A DNA stretch of 64,000 bases from an uncultured Ruegeria sp. (lineage in GTDB: Bacteria; Pseudomonadota; Alphaproteobacteria; Rhodobacterales; Rhodobacteraceae), in NCBI RefSeq assembly GCF_947500045.1, contig NZ_CANMQQ010000002.1, positions 186,001-250,000 of the forward strand, given 5' to 3'. The position numbers were made by a program, and so were the translations under genes. The notes under the pieces were generated by a model. It saw nothing but the letters and a program-made list of their open reading frames with translations. It was not told the origin of the DNA and searched no databases. This document shows positions 16,505-24,933 of this stretch, in pieces; position 1 is the stretch's first letter, and each line of letters begins with the position of its first letter.

Positions 16505-17071
16505 TTAGCCACCGGCGTAGGGTTTCAACGTACCGTATTGCTCTTGACGGCGCTGCTGCAGAACCACTTCACGCGGGACCCAGTCATAACGCGTGTCTTC
16601 GGTCAAAGGCGACCAATACAACAACCCGCCATACCGCCAAGGGTCCAACACGACGCCTTCATACATGCTTTCCCCCTTGCGGCTGATGATGGCGGTGCTG
16701 TGGTCGATCCGGAACGGATTGTCCGCATTGGCGATGGCGCGGTGCATCTCAAGTGTGCGGAACTGTTCCTGATCCAAGCGGCGCTCGATATCTTCGGCCC
16801 AGTGCCAGCACAGACCGCGCGGACGCCGGCCTTTGTTGACCTTGGCATTGTGGATCAGCGGTGGGTCGGTGATCTGGTATTCCTGTACCAATTGTGCGGT
16901 GTAGGAATAGGCGATGCGGGCGGCACGATTGGCTTCTTCTGGATCGATATCCGGGCCGAGGCGTTGGATTTCGTTGGCCAGACGCTGAACCTCATCCCCG
17001 GAAGAGGGCGGAGGCGGGGCGCAAGCGGCAAGGGTGGCAAGGACTACTGCGAACATCAATGCTCTGATCAT
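16505..17071 (-). CDS. Conserved lipoprotein of unknown function
   Basis: A 188-residue predicted lipoprotein: the signal peptide ends in LATLAAC (Cys17), followed by a Pro-rich linker. The mature part includes ARIAYSYTAQLVQEYQITDPPLIHN, RRPRGLCWHWAEDIERRL and a C-terminal segment with DWVPREVVLQQR. The family is unrecognised beyond being a conserved Rhodobacterales-type lipoprotein. It lies on the same strand 74 bp downstream of hisE and might be read from the his transcript. Confidence 0.75.
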   Translation of the reverse strand: MIRALMFAVVLATLAACAPPPPSSGDEVQRLANEIQRLGPDIDPEEANRAARIAYSYTAQLVQEYQITDPPLIHNAKVNKGRRPRGLCWHWAEDIERRLDQEQFRTLEMHRAIANADNPFRIDHSTAIISRKGESMYEGVVLDPWRYGGLLYWSPLTEDTRYDWVPREVVLQQRRQEQYGTLKPYAGG

Positions 17072-17145
17072 TCACGCGTCCTTTGCCTCAATGCGCTCCG
17101 AAATCTGAATATAGCGGGCTGTGCCACCGTGCGGAACCCAGTCGA

Positions 17146-17463
17146 TCAGTTCTTCGGTCGAGCCGCCTTTTCCGCAATGCCGCTGATGCCCTGACGGCGC
17201 GCCAGTTCGGCCAGCACGTCATCCAATGCCACATCCCGCGCGGCCAGCATAACCAGCAGATGATAAAGTACATCCGCCGCCTCAGAGGTCAGCTTTGTCT
17301 TATCGCCCTTAGCCGCTTCGATGATGGCCTCGATGGCCTCTTCCCCGAATTTCTCGGCGCATTTCTCAGGGCCTTTGGCCAACAGCTTGGCCGTCCAACT
17401 GCTGTCGGGGTCTGCTCCTTTTCGGGCCTCAATCGTGGCGGCCAGTTCGTGCAGAATGCTCAT
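17146..17463 (-). CDS. hisE: Phosphoribosyl-ATP diphosphatase
   Basis: A 105-residue HisE that hydrolyses phosphoribosyl-ATP to phosphoribosyl-AMP (histidine step 2). The all-alpha MazG-like fold is visible, with [21 protein letters not shown] and [18 protein letters not shown] carrying the Mg-binding acidic residues. It overlaps hisF by 4 bp, implying coupled translation. Confidence 0.97.
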   Translation of the reverse strand: MSILHELAATIEARKGADPDSSWTAKLLAKGPEKCAEKFGEEAIEAIIEAAKGDKTKLTSEAADVLYHLLVMLAARDVALDDVLAELARRQGISGIAEKAARPKN

Positions 17464-18221
17464 GCCAACCTCATCGGAATGCCAGCGGCGGCCATGTGTT
17501 CCTTGGCCTCGCGGATGGTGTATTCACCGAAATGAAAGATCGAGGCTGCCAACACGGCGCTAGCCCCGCCTTTGGTGACGCCCTCGGCCAGATGATCAAG
17601 ATTGCCAACGCCGCCCGAGGCGATTACCGGCACATCCACCGCGTCACTAATTGCGCGAGTCAGGGGCAGGTTGAACCCCGCCTTGGTGCCGTCCCGGTCC
17701 ATCGAGGTCAGCAGGATCTCTCCTGCACCTTTGGCGACTACGGTTTTGGCAAACTCGACTGCGTCAATACCGGTGGATTTGCGCCCGCCATGAGTGAAAA
17801 TCTCCCACTTGCCAGGGCTGACGGTTTTGGCGTCGATGGCGCAGACGATGCACTGGCTGCCGAATTGGTCCGCTGCCTTGGCGATCACATCCGGATTGGC
17901 GACGGCAGCCGAGTTAAAGCTGACCTTGTCTGCCCCAGCCAATAGCAAGGCGCGCACATCATCCTTTGTGCGGACCCCTCCGCCCACAGTCAGGGGAACG
18001 AAACATTGCTCTGCCGTGCGTCGAACCACATCAAACATGGTGCCCCGATTTTCGTGGGTGGCGTGAATGTCGAGAAAACATATCTCGTCCGCTCCGGCGG
18101 CGTCATAAGCCTTGGCTGATTCGACCGGATCACCTGCATCGCGCAAGCCTACAAAGTTCACCCCTTTGACCACGCGGCCATCGGCGACGTCCAGACAGGG
18201 AATGATACGGGTTTTCAGCAT
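17460..18221 (-). CDS. hisF: Imidazole glycerol phosphate synthase, cyclase subunit
   Basis: A 253-residue (beta/alpha)8 barrel that uses ammonia from HisH to convert PRFAR to IGP and AICAR. Catalytic Asp11 (PCLDVADG) and Asp130 (CAIDAKT) are both present, and phosphate-binding loops are seen in VGGGVRT and ASGGVGN. It is upstream of hisE with a 4-bp overlap. Confidence 0.97.
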   Translation of the reverse strand: MLKTRIIPCLDVADGRVVKGVNFVGLRDAGDPVESAKAYDAAGADEICFLDIHATHENRGTMFDVVRRTAEQCFVPLTVGGGVRTKDDVRALLLAGADKVSFNSAAVANPDVIAKAADQFGSQCIVCAIDAKTVSPGKWEIFTHGGRKSTGIDAVEFAKTVVAKGAGEILLTSMDRDGTKAGFNLPLTRAISDAVDVPVIASGGVGNLDHLAEGVTKGGASAVLAASIFHFGEYTIREAKEHMAAAGIPMRLA

Positions 18222-18323
18222 CGGCCTTCCTTTGTTGGCCGCACCCTTACCGGCAAAGCCCCGCCGATGCCAGACTTGTGATTGTGATCTGGCGTGAAGC
18301 CATAGAAATTAGAGGTGAAATTC

Positions 18324-18788
18324 ATGAAAAGGATTATCGAGATGCGACATCTTATTCTGGCTTCAATACTCACATTCGGAGGCGCTCTGACCGCCATGGC
18401 TGACGACATCATCAAAGTGGAAACCAATAAATCCGTGGCCGAGGCGCTGGACGCGCTCGAAGCCGCCGTGGGCAATGCGGGTGCGACCGTCTTTGCGCGT
18501 GTTGACCACGCGGCTGGTGCCGAAAAGGTCGGCACGCCCATTCCGCCCAATCAGGTGCTGATCTTCGGCAATCCCGCGCTGGGTACACCTGCAATGCAGA
18601 TCGACCCGCGCGCTGGGCTGTTCCTGCCGCTGAAGGTTCAGGCCTATGAGGATGCGAACGGGCAGGTCTGGTTGGCTTATGAAGATCCGAAAGAGACAAT
18701 GGATGAGCTTGATGAGGTCGAAAAATCCCCTGTCATCGAGAAAATGCGCGGCGCGCTGGCAAAACTGACAGCCGCCTCTGCCCAATAA
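18324..18788 (+). CDS. Exported DUF302-domain protein
   Basis: A 154-residue protein with a Sec signal peptide (MRHLILASILTFGGALTAMA segment, cleavage near AMA-DD) and a DUF302 domain: SVAEALDALEAAVGNAGATVFARVDHA, then PPNQVLIFGNPALGTPAM and LPLKVQAYEDANGQVWLAYEDP. The ATG at 18324 has GAGGTG 8 nt upstream; a GTG at 18315 and an ATG at 18342 are alternatives. DUF302 function is unknown. It lies on the opposite strand between hisF and hisA and ends 1 bp from the end of hisA. Confidence 0.88.
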   Translation: MKRIIEMRHLILASILTFGGALTAMADDIIKVETNKSVAEALDALEAAVGNAGATVFARVDHAAGAEKVGTPIPPNQVLIFGNPALGTPAMQIDPRAGLFLPLKVQAYEDANGQVWLAYEDPKETMDELDEVEKSPVIEKMRGALAKLTAASAQ

Positions 18789-18789
18789 C

Positions 18790-19509
18790 TCAGCTTAAGG
18801 CGCGAATGGCCTCATTCAGGTCAATCGCGCCGTCATAGAGCGCGCGGCCCGAGATCGCGCCATTCAGCTCAACACCACAGTCGCGCAGCGCGATCAGGTC
18901 ATTCAAAGAGCTGACACCGCCAGAGGCGATAACCGGAATCGAGACCGCGCATGCAAGTGCTGCAGTGGCTTCGATGTTCGGCCCCTGCATTGCGCCGTCG
19001 CGGTTGATGTCGGTGTAGATAATCGCGGCGACGCCTGCATCTTCGAAGCTGCGTGCCAGATCGGTGACTTGCACGTTGGTCTCTTCGGCCCAGCCCTTGG
19101 TGGCAACCATGCCGTTGCGCGCGTCGATGCCCACGGCGACCTTGCCGGGAAAGGCTTTGGCCGCCTCGCGCACCAGATCGGGGTTCTCGACCGCGACGGT
19201 ACCTAGAATCACCCGCGCCAGCCCTTTGTCGATCCAGGTCTCAATCGTCGCCATGTCGCGGATGCCACCGCCAAGCTGGGCGGGTACGTTACAGGCCTTC
19301 AGGATCGCTTCGACCGGGGCGGCGTTTACCGGTTCCCCGGCAAAGGCTCCGTTCAGGTCGACCAGATGCAGCCATTCGCAGCCGGCTTCGACAAAGGTGC
19401 GGGCCTGAGCTGCGGGATCTTCGTTGAATACCGTTGCCTTGTCCATTTCACCGCGCAGAAGGCGAACGGCATTGCCGTCTTTAAGGTCGATGGCGGGGTA
19501 GAGGATCAT
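18790..19509 (-). CDS. hisA: ProFAR isomerase
   Basis: A 239-residue (beta/alpha)8 barrel catalysing ProFAR to PRFAR. Catalytic Asp8 (PAIDLKDG) and Asp129 (VGIDARNG) are present. The ATG at 19509 gives the canonical [12 protein letters not shown] start; an upstream ORF extension of 21 residues is not family-like. It is separated from hisF by the opposite-strand DUF302 gene. Confidence 0.97.
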   Translation of the reverse strand: MILYPAIDLKDGNAVRLLRGEMDKATVFNEDPAAQARTFVEAGCEWLHLVDLNGAFAGEPVNAAPVEAILKACNVPAQLGGGIRDMATIETWIDKGLARVILGTVAVENPDLVREAAKAFPGKVAVGIDARNGMVATKGWAEETNVQVTDLARSFEDAGVAAIIYTDINRDGAMQGPNIEATAALACAVSIPVIASGGVSSLNDLIALRDCGVELNGAISGRALYDGAIDLNEAIRALS

Positions 19510-19643
19510 GTCGGGCGGCCCTATATCACTGTTACACGCGCGGGATATCGCACAGGCCGGGCAGAGGCGCAACGCGACGCAAAGTCAGTCTTGCCCGGTG
19601 CCGAAGGGCAGGTCAGACTGGCCGGAAAGACAGGGAGACAACT

Positions 19644-20045
19644 ATGAAGACATTTACACTCGCAGCGGGTTTTGCCGCGATAGCAACCACTGCCTTTGCC
19701 GCCGATCCTGTGGACGGTCTTTGGAAGACCGCTCCGGGGGATACGGGCGGATATCTGCATGTGTCGATTGCCGAGTGCGGCAGCGCCATCTGTGGAACGA
19801 TCGATACCGCCTTTGACGCGGATGGAAACGAGCAGCTGGAATATGAGAATCTGGGCAAGCAGATCATTTGGGACATGATTCCCGAAGGTGGTGGCAGCTA
19901 TGACGACGGAAAAATCTGGGCACCGGATCGGGACAAAACATACAGCTCGAAGATGACACTGGACGGCCAGAACAAGTTGACCGTCAAAGGATGCGCTGTC
20001 GGTGGTCTGGTGTGCCGCGGGCAGGTCTGGACCCGCGTCGAGTAA
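19644..20045 (+). CDS. Exported DUF2147-domain protein
   Basis: A 133-residue protein with a signal peptide (MKTFTLAAGFAAIATTAFA, cleavage before ADPVDG). The DUF2147 pattern follows: GLWKT near the N-terminus of the mature part, then IAECGSAICGTID and a C-terminal GGLVCRGQVWTRVE. Such small beta-barrel-like periplasmic proteins have no agreed function. It lies on the opposite strand between hisA and hisH. Confidence 0.9.
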   Translation: MKTFTLAAGFAAIATTAFAADPVDGLWKTAPGDTGGYLHVSIAECGSAICGTIDTAFDADGNEQLEYENLGKQIIWDMIPEGGGSYDDGKIWAPDRDKTYSSKMTLDGQNKLTVKGCAVGGLVCRGQVWTRVE

Positions 20046-20049
20046 CCTC

Positions 20050-20688
20050 TCAGGGCGTCCAGGTCAGGAAGTTCCCGATAATCCGCAGGCCCACACCCTG
20101 GCTTTTCTCGGGATGGAACTGCATCCCGACCATCGTGTCGCGGCCGATCACGGCCGTGACCTCTTGACCATAGTCCACATAGGCTAATCGTTGCTGTGGG
20201 TCCGTCACTCGGAAGTGATAGGAGTGGACGAAATAGGCGTGATCGCCCGATGTCACACCGGCAAAGACCGGGTGATCGCTTTCCAATACCAGATCATTCC
20301 AGCCCATATGCGGAACCTTCAGGGCGTTGTCTGATGGCTTGATCTTCACAACTTCCCCGGCCACCCAGCCTAGACCATCGGTCTCGCGATATTCGTGTCC
20401 CTTCGAGGCCATCAGCTGCATGCCAACGCAAATACCCAGAAACGGGCGACCATTCTGTTCAACCGCCTCCACCATAGCGTCATAAATGCCCTTGTGCCCT
20501 CGCAACTCGGCAGCACAAGCCGGGAAAGCCCCATCTCCTGGCAGCACAAGACGATCTGCACGCGCGACAACCTCTGCATCCGAGGTCACGACAACCTCAC
20601 CTGCATTCATTTCACGCGCCATACGCTGAAACGCCTTTTCCGCAGAATGCAGATTGCCCGACTCATAATCAATGATCGCAGTCAACAT
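20050..20688 (-). CDS. hisH: Imidazole glycerol phosphate synthase, glutaminase subunit
   Basis: A 212-residue class I glutamine amidotransferase supplying ammonia to HisF. Nucleophile Cys87 is in GICVGMQLM, and the His-Glu pair is in FHPEKSQ. The ATG at 20688 gives the family start MLTAIIDYESGN; a 20-residue upstream extension is unlikely. It is followed by the opposite-strand DUF2147 gene and preceded by hisB 88 bp upstream. Confidence 0.97.
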   Translation of the reverse strand: MLTAIIDYESGNLHSAEKAFQRMAREMNAGEVVVTSDAEVVARADRLVLPGDGAFPACAAELRGHKGIYDAMVEAVEQNGRPFLGICVGMQLMASKGHEYRETDGLGWVAGEVVKIKPSDNALKVPHMGWNDLVLESDHPVFAGVTSGDHAYFVHSYHFRVTDPQQRLAYVDYGQEVTAVIGRDTMVGMQFHPEKSQGVGLRIIGNFLTWTP

Positions 20689-20776
20689 GATACGGCCCAG
20701 TTCTTCTTCTTGTTCCAAATACGGCGGGGTGAATTGGCTGCAAGCCAAGAGGGGCAGCGCCCCTCACACCGGCACC

Positions 20777-21364
20777 CTATAACGCGCCCTTGGTGGACGG
20801 AATCGCATCCGCCTTGCGCGGGTCTGTATCAACCGCCAGCCGCAACGCCCGTGCAACTGCCTTGAAAGCCGCCTCGGCAATGTGGTGGCTGTTGAAGCCG
20901 TGCAACTGGTCGATGTGCAACGTGATGCCGCCATGGGTGCTGAGCGCTTGAAAAAACTCGCGCACCAGTTCGGTGTCGAATGTACCAATCTTGTGTGTCG
21001 GCAGATCGACATTCCAGATCAAGAACGGACGCCCCGACAGATCCAGCGCGCAGCGCACCTGTGCATCATCCATCGGCAGGTGGCACTCGCCATAGCGACG
21101 GATGCCTTTTTTGTCGCCCAGAGCCTGTGTAAGCGCCTGACCCAAAGCAATCCCGGTATCTTCAACCGTGTGGTGATCATCGATGTGGTAATCGCCTTTG
21201 GCGCGGATCGTCATGTCGATCAGCGAATGGCGCGCCAACTGGTCCAGCATATGGTCAAAGAACCCTACACCAGTCTGGTTGTCATACTGGCCGGTGCCGT
21301 CCAGATTGACCTCGACAGAGATCTCGGTCTCGGCGGTCTGACGGCTGATCTTAGCGCTGCGCAT
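20777..21364 (-). CDS. hisB: Imidazoleglycerol-phosphate dehydratase
   Basis: A 195-residue monofunctional HisB (no phosphatase domain), dehydrating IGP to imidazole acetol phosphate. Mn-binding motifs [15 protein letters not shown] and [16 protein letters not shown] are intact, with [15 protein letters not shown] at the N-terminal part. The ATG at 21364 is set by AAAGGA upstream and homologue starts. It is probably the first gene of the his group in this window. Confidence 0.97.
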   Translation of the reverse strand: MRSAKISRQTAETEISVEVNLDGTGQYDNQTGVGFFDHMLDQLARHSLIDMTIRAKGDYHIDDHHTVEDTGIALGQALTQALGDKKGIRRYGECHLPMDDAQVRCALDLSGRPFLIWNVDLPTHKIGTFDTELVREFFQALSTHGGITLHIDQLHGFNSHHIAEAAFKAVARALRLAVDTDPRKADAIPSTKGAL

Positions 21365-21518
21365 GGGCGAATTCCTTTTGCTACAGGGGCGCTTATAGAC
21401 GCGGATGGGCGGCCTATCCAGACCGCTTGACGCGTTCGATGCAAACTGTTGCGGGGGATTGCACCCACGCGCCGCCCGTGCCAGCCTGCGCACAACACGA
21501 ACCAACAAGGCACGGCCC

Positions 21519-21758
21519 ATGTCCACCTGCGTTTTCATCCAGATCCGCTGCAAACCCGGTAGCACCTACAAAGTGGCCGAGGAAATCGCCCTGCGCGAAA
21601 TCCATTCCGAGCTGTACTCCACAAGCGGCGAATACGATCTAATGCTGAAACTCTATATCCCCGAAACCGAGGATGTCGGCCATTTCATCAACGAAAATCT
21701 GCTGGTGATTCCAAATATCGAACGTTCGCTGACCACGATGACGTTCAAGGTGTTTTAA
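21519..21758 (+). CDS. Stand-alone Lrp/AsnC ligand-binding (RAM) domain protein
   Basis: A 79-residue protein equal to the effector-binding half of Lrp/AsnC regulators without the DNA-binding [41 protein letters not shown] and a C-terminal [13 protein letters not shown]. Stand-alone RAM proteins form multimers that bind amino acids and may modulate Lrp-type regulators. It is divergent from hisB and ends 4 bp inside the convergent GNAT gene. Confidence 0.88.
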   Translation: MSTCVFIQIRCKPGSTYKVAEEIALREIHSELYSTSGEYDLMLKLYIPETEDVGHFINENLLVIPNIERSLTTMTFKVF

Positions 21759-22621
21759 CCCAGCTCGAACGTCGTCACGCCGAAGATCCGGTTCAGATCG
21801 ATCTCTGGTTCGTGATCCGAATACATCCGCGCGGTTTCAAAGACCTTCTCCAACCCCAGCGCATCGGCCAGTGCGAAGGCGGCGGCGTTGGGTTGAGGCA
21901 TGTCGATGAATATCTCTTGCTCTGCGTGATCCTCTGGTATGGCGCTCAGCACCGAGGCCAGCAGCGCCTGCGCAATCTCAGAGCTATCCGCAAAAAGCGG
22001 CCCGATCTTGTAACCGGTCTGACACGGGCGAAGCGTCACATAGCCCCTGATCGCACCATTTTCAGTGAACACGCGCGACGCATGGCTGGGCGCGCTCAGC
22101 CAGTCATGCAGGAATACACCGCGCACGGCAGGGAAAAGGGCAAGGTCATAGGCCGCCAAATCATTTGAAGCGCTGGTCAGCGAAGCGATATTTGCCACGG
22201 GTTGCGGCCCGAGCGCCGCCAGGATTCCGTTTTTCGTTCCGACAAAGCGATAATTGTTGTAGGCAAAGCTAAAGCCGGACTTGCGATAGTTGTCCTGTTG
22301 CTCGACCACACCATCCAGCCCCATATTACGCCCCTTGCAATGGGCCAGCGCGTGTTGGGCGATTTCTAGCCCGTGACCCGATCCGCGAAACTCGGGCCGC
22401 ACGATGTAGAATCCCAGGAACGAAAACGCATCGTCATAGTTTACCGCTGAAACCGATGCGATCATCTCGCCATCTAGAAACCCGCCCAGAAAACCATCCG
22501 GGTCCGTTGGGCGAAAGCACTCGGCATCATGTACCCCCGGGTTCCACCCCTCGCGCCCGGCCCAATCCACGGCGTGCTGCAGCTCGGCTGCGGTGAGCGG
22601 GCGTATATCATAGCGGGGCAT
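21755..22621 (-). CDS. GNAT-family N-acetyltransferase (YitH-like, two-domain)
   Basis: A 288-residue protein with an N-terminal GNAT domain (about residues 4-130). Acetyl-CoA motif A is FYIVRPEFRGSGHGLEIAQHAL (R/Q-x-x-G-x-G type). A second C-terminal domain (about 150-285) resembles the YitH/HsdE acetyltransferase-like fold. The ATG at 22621 has AGGAG 6 nt upstream. It starts 2 bp after the stop of the upstream triple-Rid gene. The substrate is unknown; pairing with a Rid protein suggests amine or imine metabolism but is inference. Confidence 0.88.
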   Translation of the reverse strand: MPRYDIRPLTAAELQHAVDWAGREGWNPGVHDAECFRPTDPDGFLGGFLDGEMIASVSAVNYDDAFSFLGFYIVRPEFRGSGHGLEIAQHALAHCKGRNMGLDGVVEQQDNYRKSGFSFAYNNYRFVGTKNGILAALGPQPVANIASLTSASNDLAAYDLALFPAVRGVFLHDWLSAPSHASRVFTENGAIRGYVTLRPCQTGYKIGPLFADSSEIAQALLASVLSAIPEDHAEQEIFIDMPQPNAAAFALADALGLEKVFETARMYSDHEPEIDLNRIFGVTTFELG

Positions 22622-22623
22622 CT

Positions 22624-23871
22624 TCAAACTCCTGTTTGCGCTGTGACCCTGGACCGGCTCGCATTGTCCAGTATCGCGATCGCCTCGATCTCGATCACCA
22701 TGTCTTTGTAAATCAGCGCGGGCACGGGAATACCTGTGGTGGCCGGGCCAGGCGCAGAATATGAACCTGACCGGATCAGTAGATTCTCGTGCAAGGCCTC
22801 AGCCGAAGCGTTGCCCTGGTAGAAGGTCGTGACCTTGACAATATTGTCGAGCGTTGCTCCGAACTCGGCCAGCACTCGTGAGAGATTGTCCATCGCGACG
22901 CGGGTCTGGGCAACCATATCACCCGGGTGGACCACATTCGCCCCGCTATCCAAGGCAACCTGCCCGCCGATATGGATGACGTTATCGCACAAATTTCCGT
23001 GTTTATAGGGCAAGGGCGCAGTCCAGGTCCAATGACCTTCGGGCCAGGAAAATCGCTTTGTTTCGGTTGAACAGATTGCTGTCGCTGCGATTTTGACGGT
23101 CAACCCATCTTGGGCAAACCACGGCACGGGTATGCCTGTGGCAGCCGGGCCGGGATCTGCAAAATATTCGGCGCGTAGGCGGGCGGAGCGATCCCAGTCG
23201 CTGCCCAGCAAATCGTCCTTATAGAAGGTGTTCAGTTTGACCACGTCCGCGAAATCCGCCCCGACTGCGGCCAACGCTCGACCTAAACGCTCCATCGTTT
23301 GGGCGGTTTGCGTCGGGACATCCTCGGGGCTTGCAACCGTTCCCTGTGGGGTCAGGGCCGAGACTTCGCCGGTGAACACCATATTCCCTGCGCGCACGAC
23401 ATGTGAAAACGCAGGCGGGACAGGCGGCATATCGTCAAGGCGCAGGCATTGACGTTGAGTGCGTGTGCCGTCAGAGCCGCGCATGGCCACGCCTTCGATT
23501 TCGATCAACATATCCGGATAACAAAGTTCGGGCATATTGATCATGCTAATCACCGGCTGTGCCTTCACACCGATGATTTGCGCCAATTGATCCATCAGGC
23601 CGGATTCATCTGCGGCATCGCCCACATAGTAGACCACCAAGCGCACCAGATCGTCGAAATCGACGTCCAAATCTTGAAGCAATGTCGCCATGTAGGCCAT
23701 TGCGTTGGCGCATTGAGTTGGTAAATCGCCAATATTGCGCACGTTTCCCTGCGCATCCAGATCGACTTGACCACCGGTAAAGATCAGCTCGCCTGCACGC
23801 ACCGCATGGTGGTGGGTCAGCTTGACGGGCCAATCCCAATGCCCGTCGGGGAAACTGTATTGCCTGGCCAA
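22624..23871 (-). CDS. Triple Rid (RidA/YjgF)-domain protein
   Basis: A 415-residue protein with three consecutive Rid folds, about residues 1-135, 145-270 and 285-405. Each has the pattern AG-(L/M/N)-(I/V)-(F/H)-(T/I)-G-(G/E)-(Q/V) followed by a Q-x-x-x-A/T-M segment and an IPVP- or INMPELCYPDMLIEIE-type strand. RidA hydrolyses reactive enamine or imine intermediates. The start is taken as TTG at 23871 because GGGAGG lies 6 nt upstream and no ATG fits. Domains 2 and 3 carry TGIPVP; domain 1 instead carries SMINMPEL. The gene order with a GNAT enzyme suggests an operon. Confidence 0.88.
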   Translation of the reverse strand: MARQYSFPDGHWDWPVKLTHHHAVRAGELIFTGGQVDLDAQGNVRNIGDLPTQCANAMAYMATLLQDLDVDFDDLVRLVVYYVGDAADESGLMDQLAQIIGVKAQPVISMINMPELCYPDMLIEIEGVAMRGSDGTRTQRQCLRLDDMPPVPPAFSHVVRAGNMVFTGEVSALTPQGTVASPEDVPTQTAQTMERLGRALAAVGADFADVVKLNTFYKDDLLGSDWDRSARLRAEYFADPGPAATGIPVPWFAQDGLTVKIAATAICSTETKRFSWPEGHWTWTAPLPYKHGNLCDNVIHIGGQVALDSGANVVHPGDMVAQTRVAMDNLSRVLAEFGATLDNIVKVTTFYQGNASAEALHENLLIRSGSYSAPGPATTGIPVPALIYKDMVIEIEAIAILDNASRSRVTAQTGV

Positions 23872-23987
23872 ATCGGTCCTCCCTGCATGCAACAACGCAC
23901 GGGGACTAAAGCGAAATCAATACCAAAGCGCAACGCACTACGGGAGAGAGTTGGAGAAAGAGTTTGCAGTCTGGGACGTCTCGTATC

Positions 23988-24062
23988 TGGAGCGGGCGAG
24001 GCGATTCGAACGCCCGACCCTAACCTTGGCAAGGTTATGCTCTACCCCTGAGCTACGCCCGC
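23988..24062 (-). tRNA. tRNA-Gly (GCC), copy 2
   Basis: A 75-nt tRNA on the minus strand. The acceptor GCGGGCG pairs with CGCCCGC; the anticodon is GCC in TTGCCAA; the T-arm is CGTTCGAATCG; CCA is encoded at 23988-23990. Identical to the copy 33 bp upstream in the direction of transcription. Confidence 0.97.
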
Positions 24063-24095
24063 ATCAGATACATATGTGGTCCCAAGACCTCTCAA

Positions 24096-24170
24096 TGGAG
24101 CGGGCGAGGCGATTCGAACGCCCGACCCTAACCTTGGCAAGGTTATGCTCTACCCCTGAGCTACGCCCGC
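24096..24170 (-). tRNA. tRNA-Gly (GCC), copy 1
   Basis: A 75-nt tRNA on the minus strand, identical base for base to the second copy. Anticodon GCC; CCA encoded at 24096-24098. The short 33-bp spacer implies one transcript for both. Confidence 0.97.
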
Positions 24171-24187
24171 GCCGTTGAGTGAGGAGG

Positions 24188-24216
24188 GATGTATTAATTC
24201 CCGCACGATGCTGCAA
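24188..24216 (-). promoter_or_regulatory. Promoter of the tRNA-Gly pair
   Basis: On the minus strand TTGCAG (complement of 24211-24216) and TACATC (complement of 24188-24193) are 17 bp apart, about 18 bp before the first tRNA. Confidence 0.5.
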
Positions 24217-24317
24217 GCGGAAAAACACAATAAACCGCAAAAATCTTTCGACGGAAAAGCGGGGTTGGCGTGTTTAAGAGATATAGGATTCAGCGAAACG
24301 AGGGATAAGTAGTCGAA

Positions 24318-24470
24318 ATGACAAGTTTTGCAGATATGAAAATGGCAGTGCTGGCTGCGCTGATCGTGTTGACCGCAGTTATCTGCGGTCAGACCAACGA
24401 TAAGCTGGCGGATGCGCAACCTGTCTTCCCCCAAGCACCCTTGATCGAGACGCAGGTCCTGACGGGTTAG
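24318..24470 (+). CDS. Possible small exported or membrane-anchored protein (50 aa)
   Basis: An ATG-initiated 50-codon ORF encodes a hydrophobic core (MAVLAALIVLTAVICG, about residues 9-24) followed by a polar Pro-rich tail ending in LIETQVLTG, a layout typical of small secreted or anchored peptides. A GAGGGA lies 13 nt before the first ATG, further than ideal. It fills the otherwise empty space between the tRNA-Gly promoter and the convergent MAPEG gene. The family is unrecognised and it may not be expressed. Confidence 0.4.
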   Translation: MTSFADMKMAVLAALIVLTAVICGQTNDKLADAQPVFPQAPLIETQVLTG

Positions 24471-24478
24471 CCTCGCGC

Positions 24479-24862
24479 TTACACAGTCAGCACAAGATTC
24501 GCGATTGCGGCCACCAGAATAGAAGCGAACGTCAGCCCCATACCGATCTGACGCAGGACGATAATCTGGGGCGTCTTGCCAAATCCATAGGCGTGCAAAA
24601 GACGTCCTGCCAACAGCGACAGGCCCAGCAGATTCACAAGCCACCCGCCAGCGCCCTGCAATTCGACAATCGCGATCAGCAGCAATGCAAAAGGGGCGTA
24701 TTCGGCGCAGTTCGCTTGCGTTCGCATCGCTTTGATCATCGCTTTGTCGCCGTGATCCCCGACCGAGATCTTGCCCCTCCGGCGTTGTAGGATGACGTTT
24801 ATGCTAAGCGCAACAAACAGCAGGGCGATCAGCGCGGCGTAGATCGGGGTGATGGTCAGCAT
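24479..24862 (-). CDS. MAPEG-family membrane protein
   Basis: A 127-residue protein with four transmembrane segments. The family signature is visible as MRTQANCAEYAPFALLLIAIVEL (R-x-x-x-N-x-x-E-x-x-P), followed by GRLLHAYGF. MAPEG proteins include glutathione-dependent enzymes; bacterial members of this kind are mostly uncharacterised. The ATG at 24862 has AGGAGG 6 nt upstream. It lies 72 bp downstream of pyc, with a hairpin between. Confidence 0.92.
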   Translation of the reverse strand: MLTITPIYAALIALLFVALSINVILQRRRGKISVGDHGDKAMIKAMRTQANCAEYAPFALLLIAIVELQGAGGWLVNLLGLSLLAGRLLHAYGFGKTPQIIVLRQIGMGLTFASILVAAIANLVLTV

Positions 24863-24882
24863 GGTGCCTCCTGATGTTGAAA

Positions 24883-24908
24883 GGGCCGCCCGGTTCCCCG
24901 AACGGCCC
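24883..24908 (-). terminator. Hairpin between pyc and the MAPEG gene
   Basis: GGGCCG (24883-24888) pairs with CGGCCC (24903-24908); on the minus strand the arm is followed by TTTC. It is a probable weak intrinsic terminator for pyc. Confidence 0.45.
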
Positions 24909-24933
24909 ATATCAGATTAGAAGGCTAGACCGG

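Noticed and set aside
21365..21565. N-terminal extension of hisB by 67 residues
   Set aside because: The extension has no family similarity; the ATG at 21364 has a good ribosome site and matches HisB starts.
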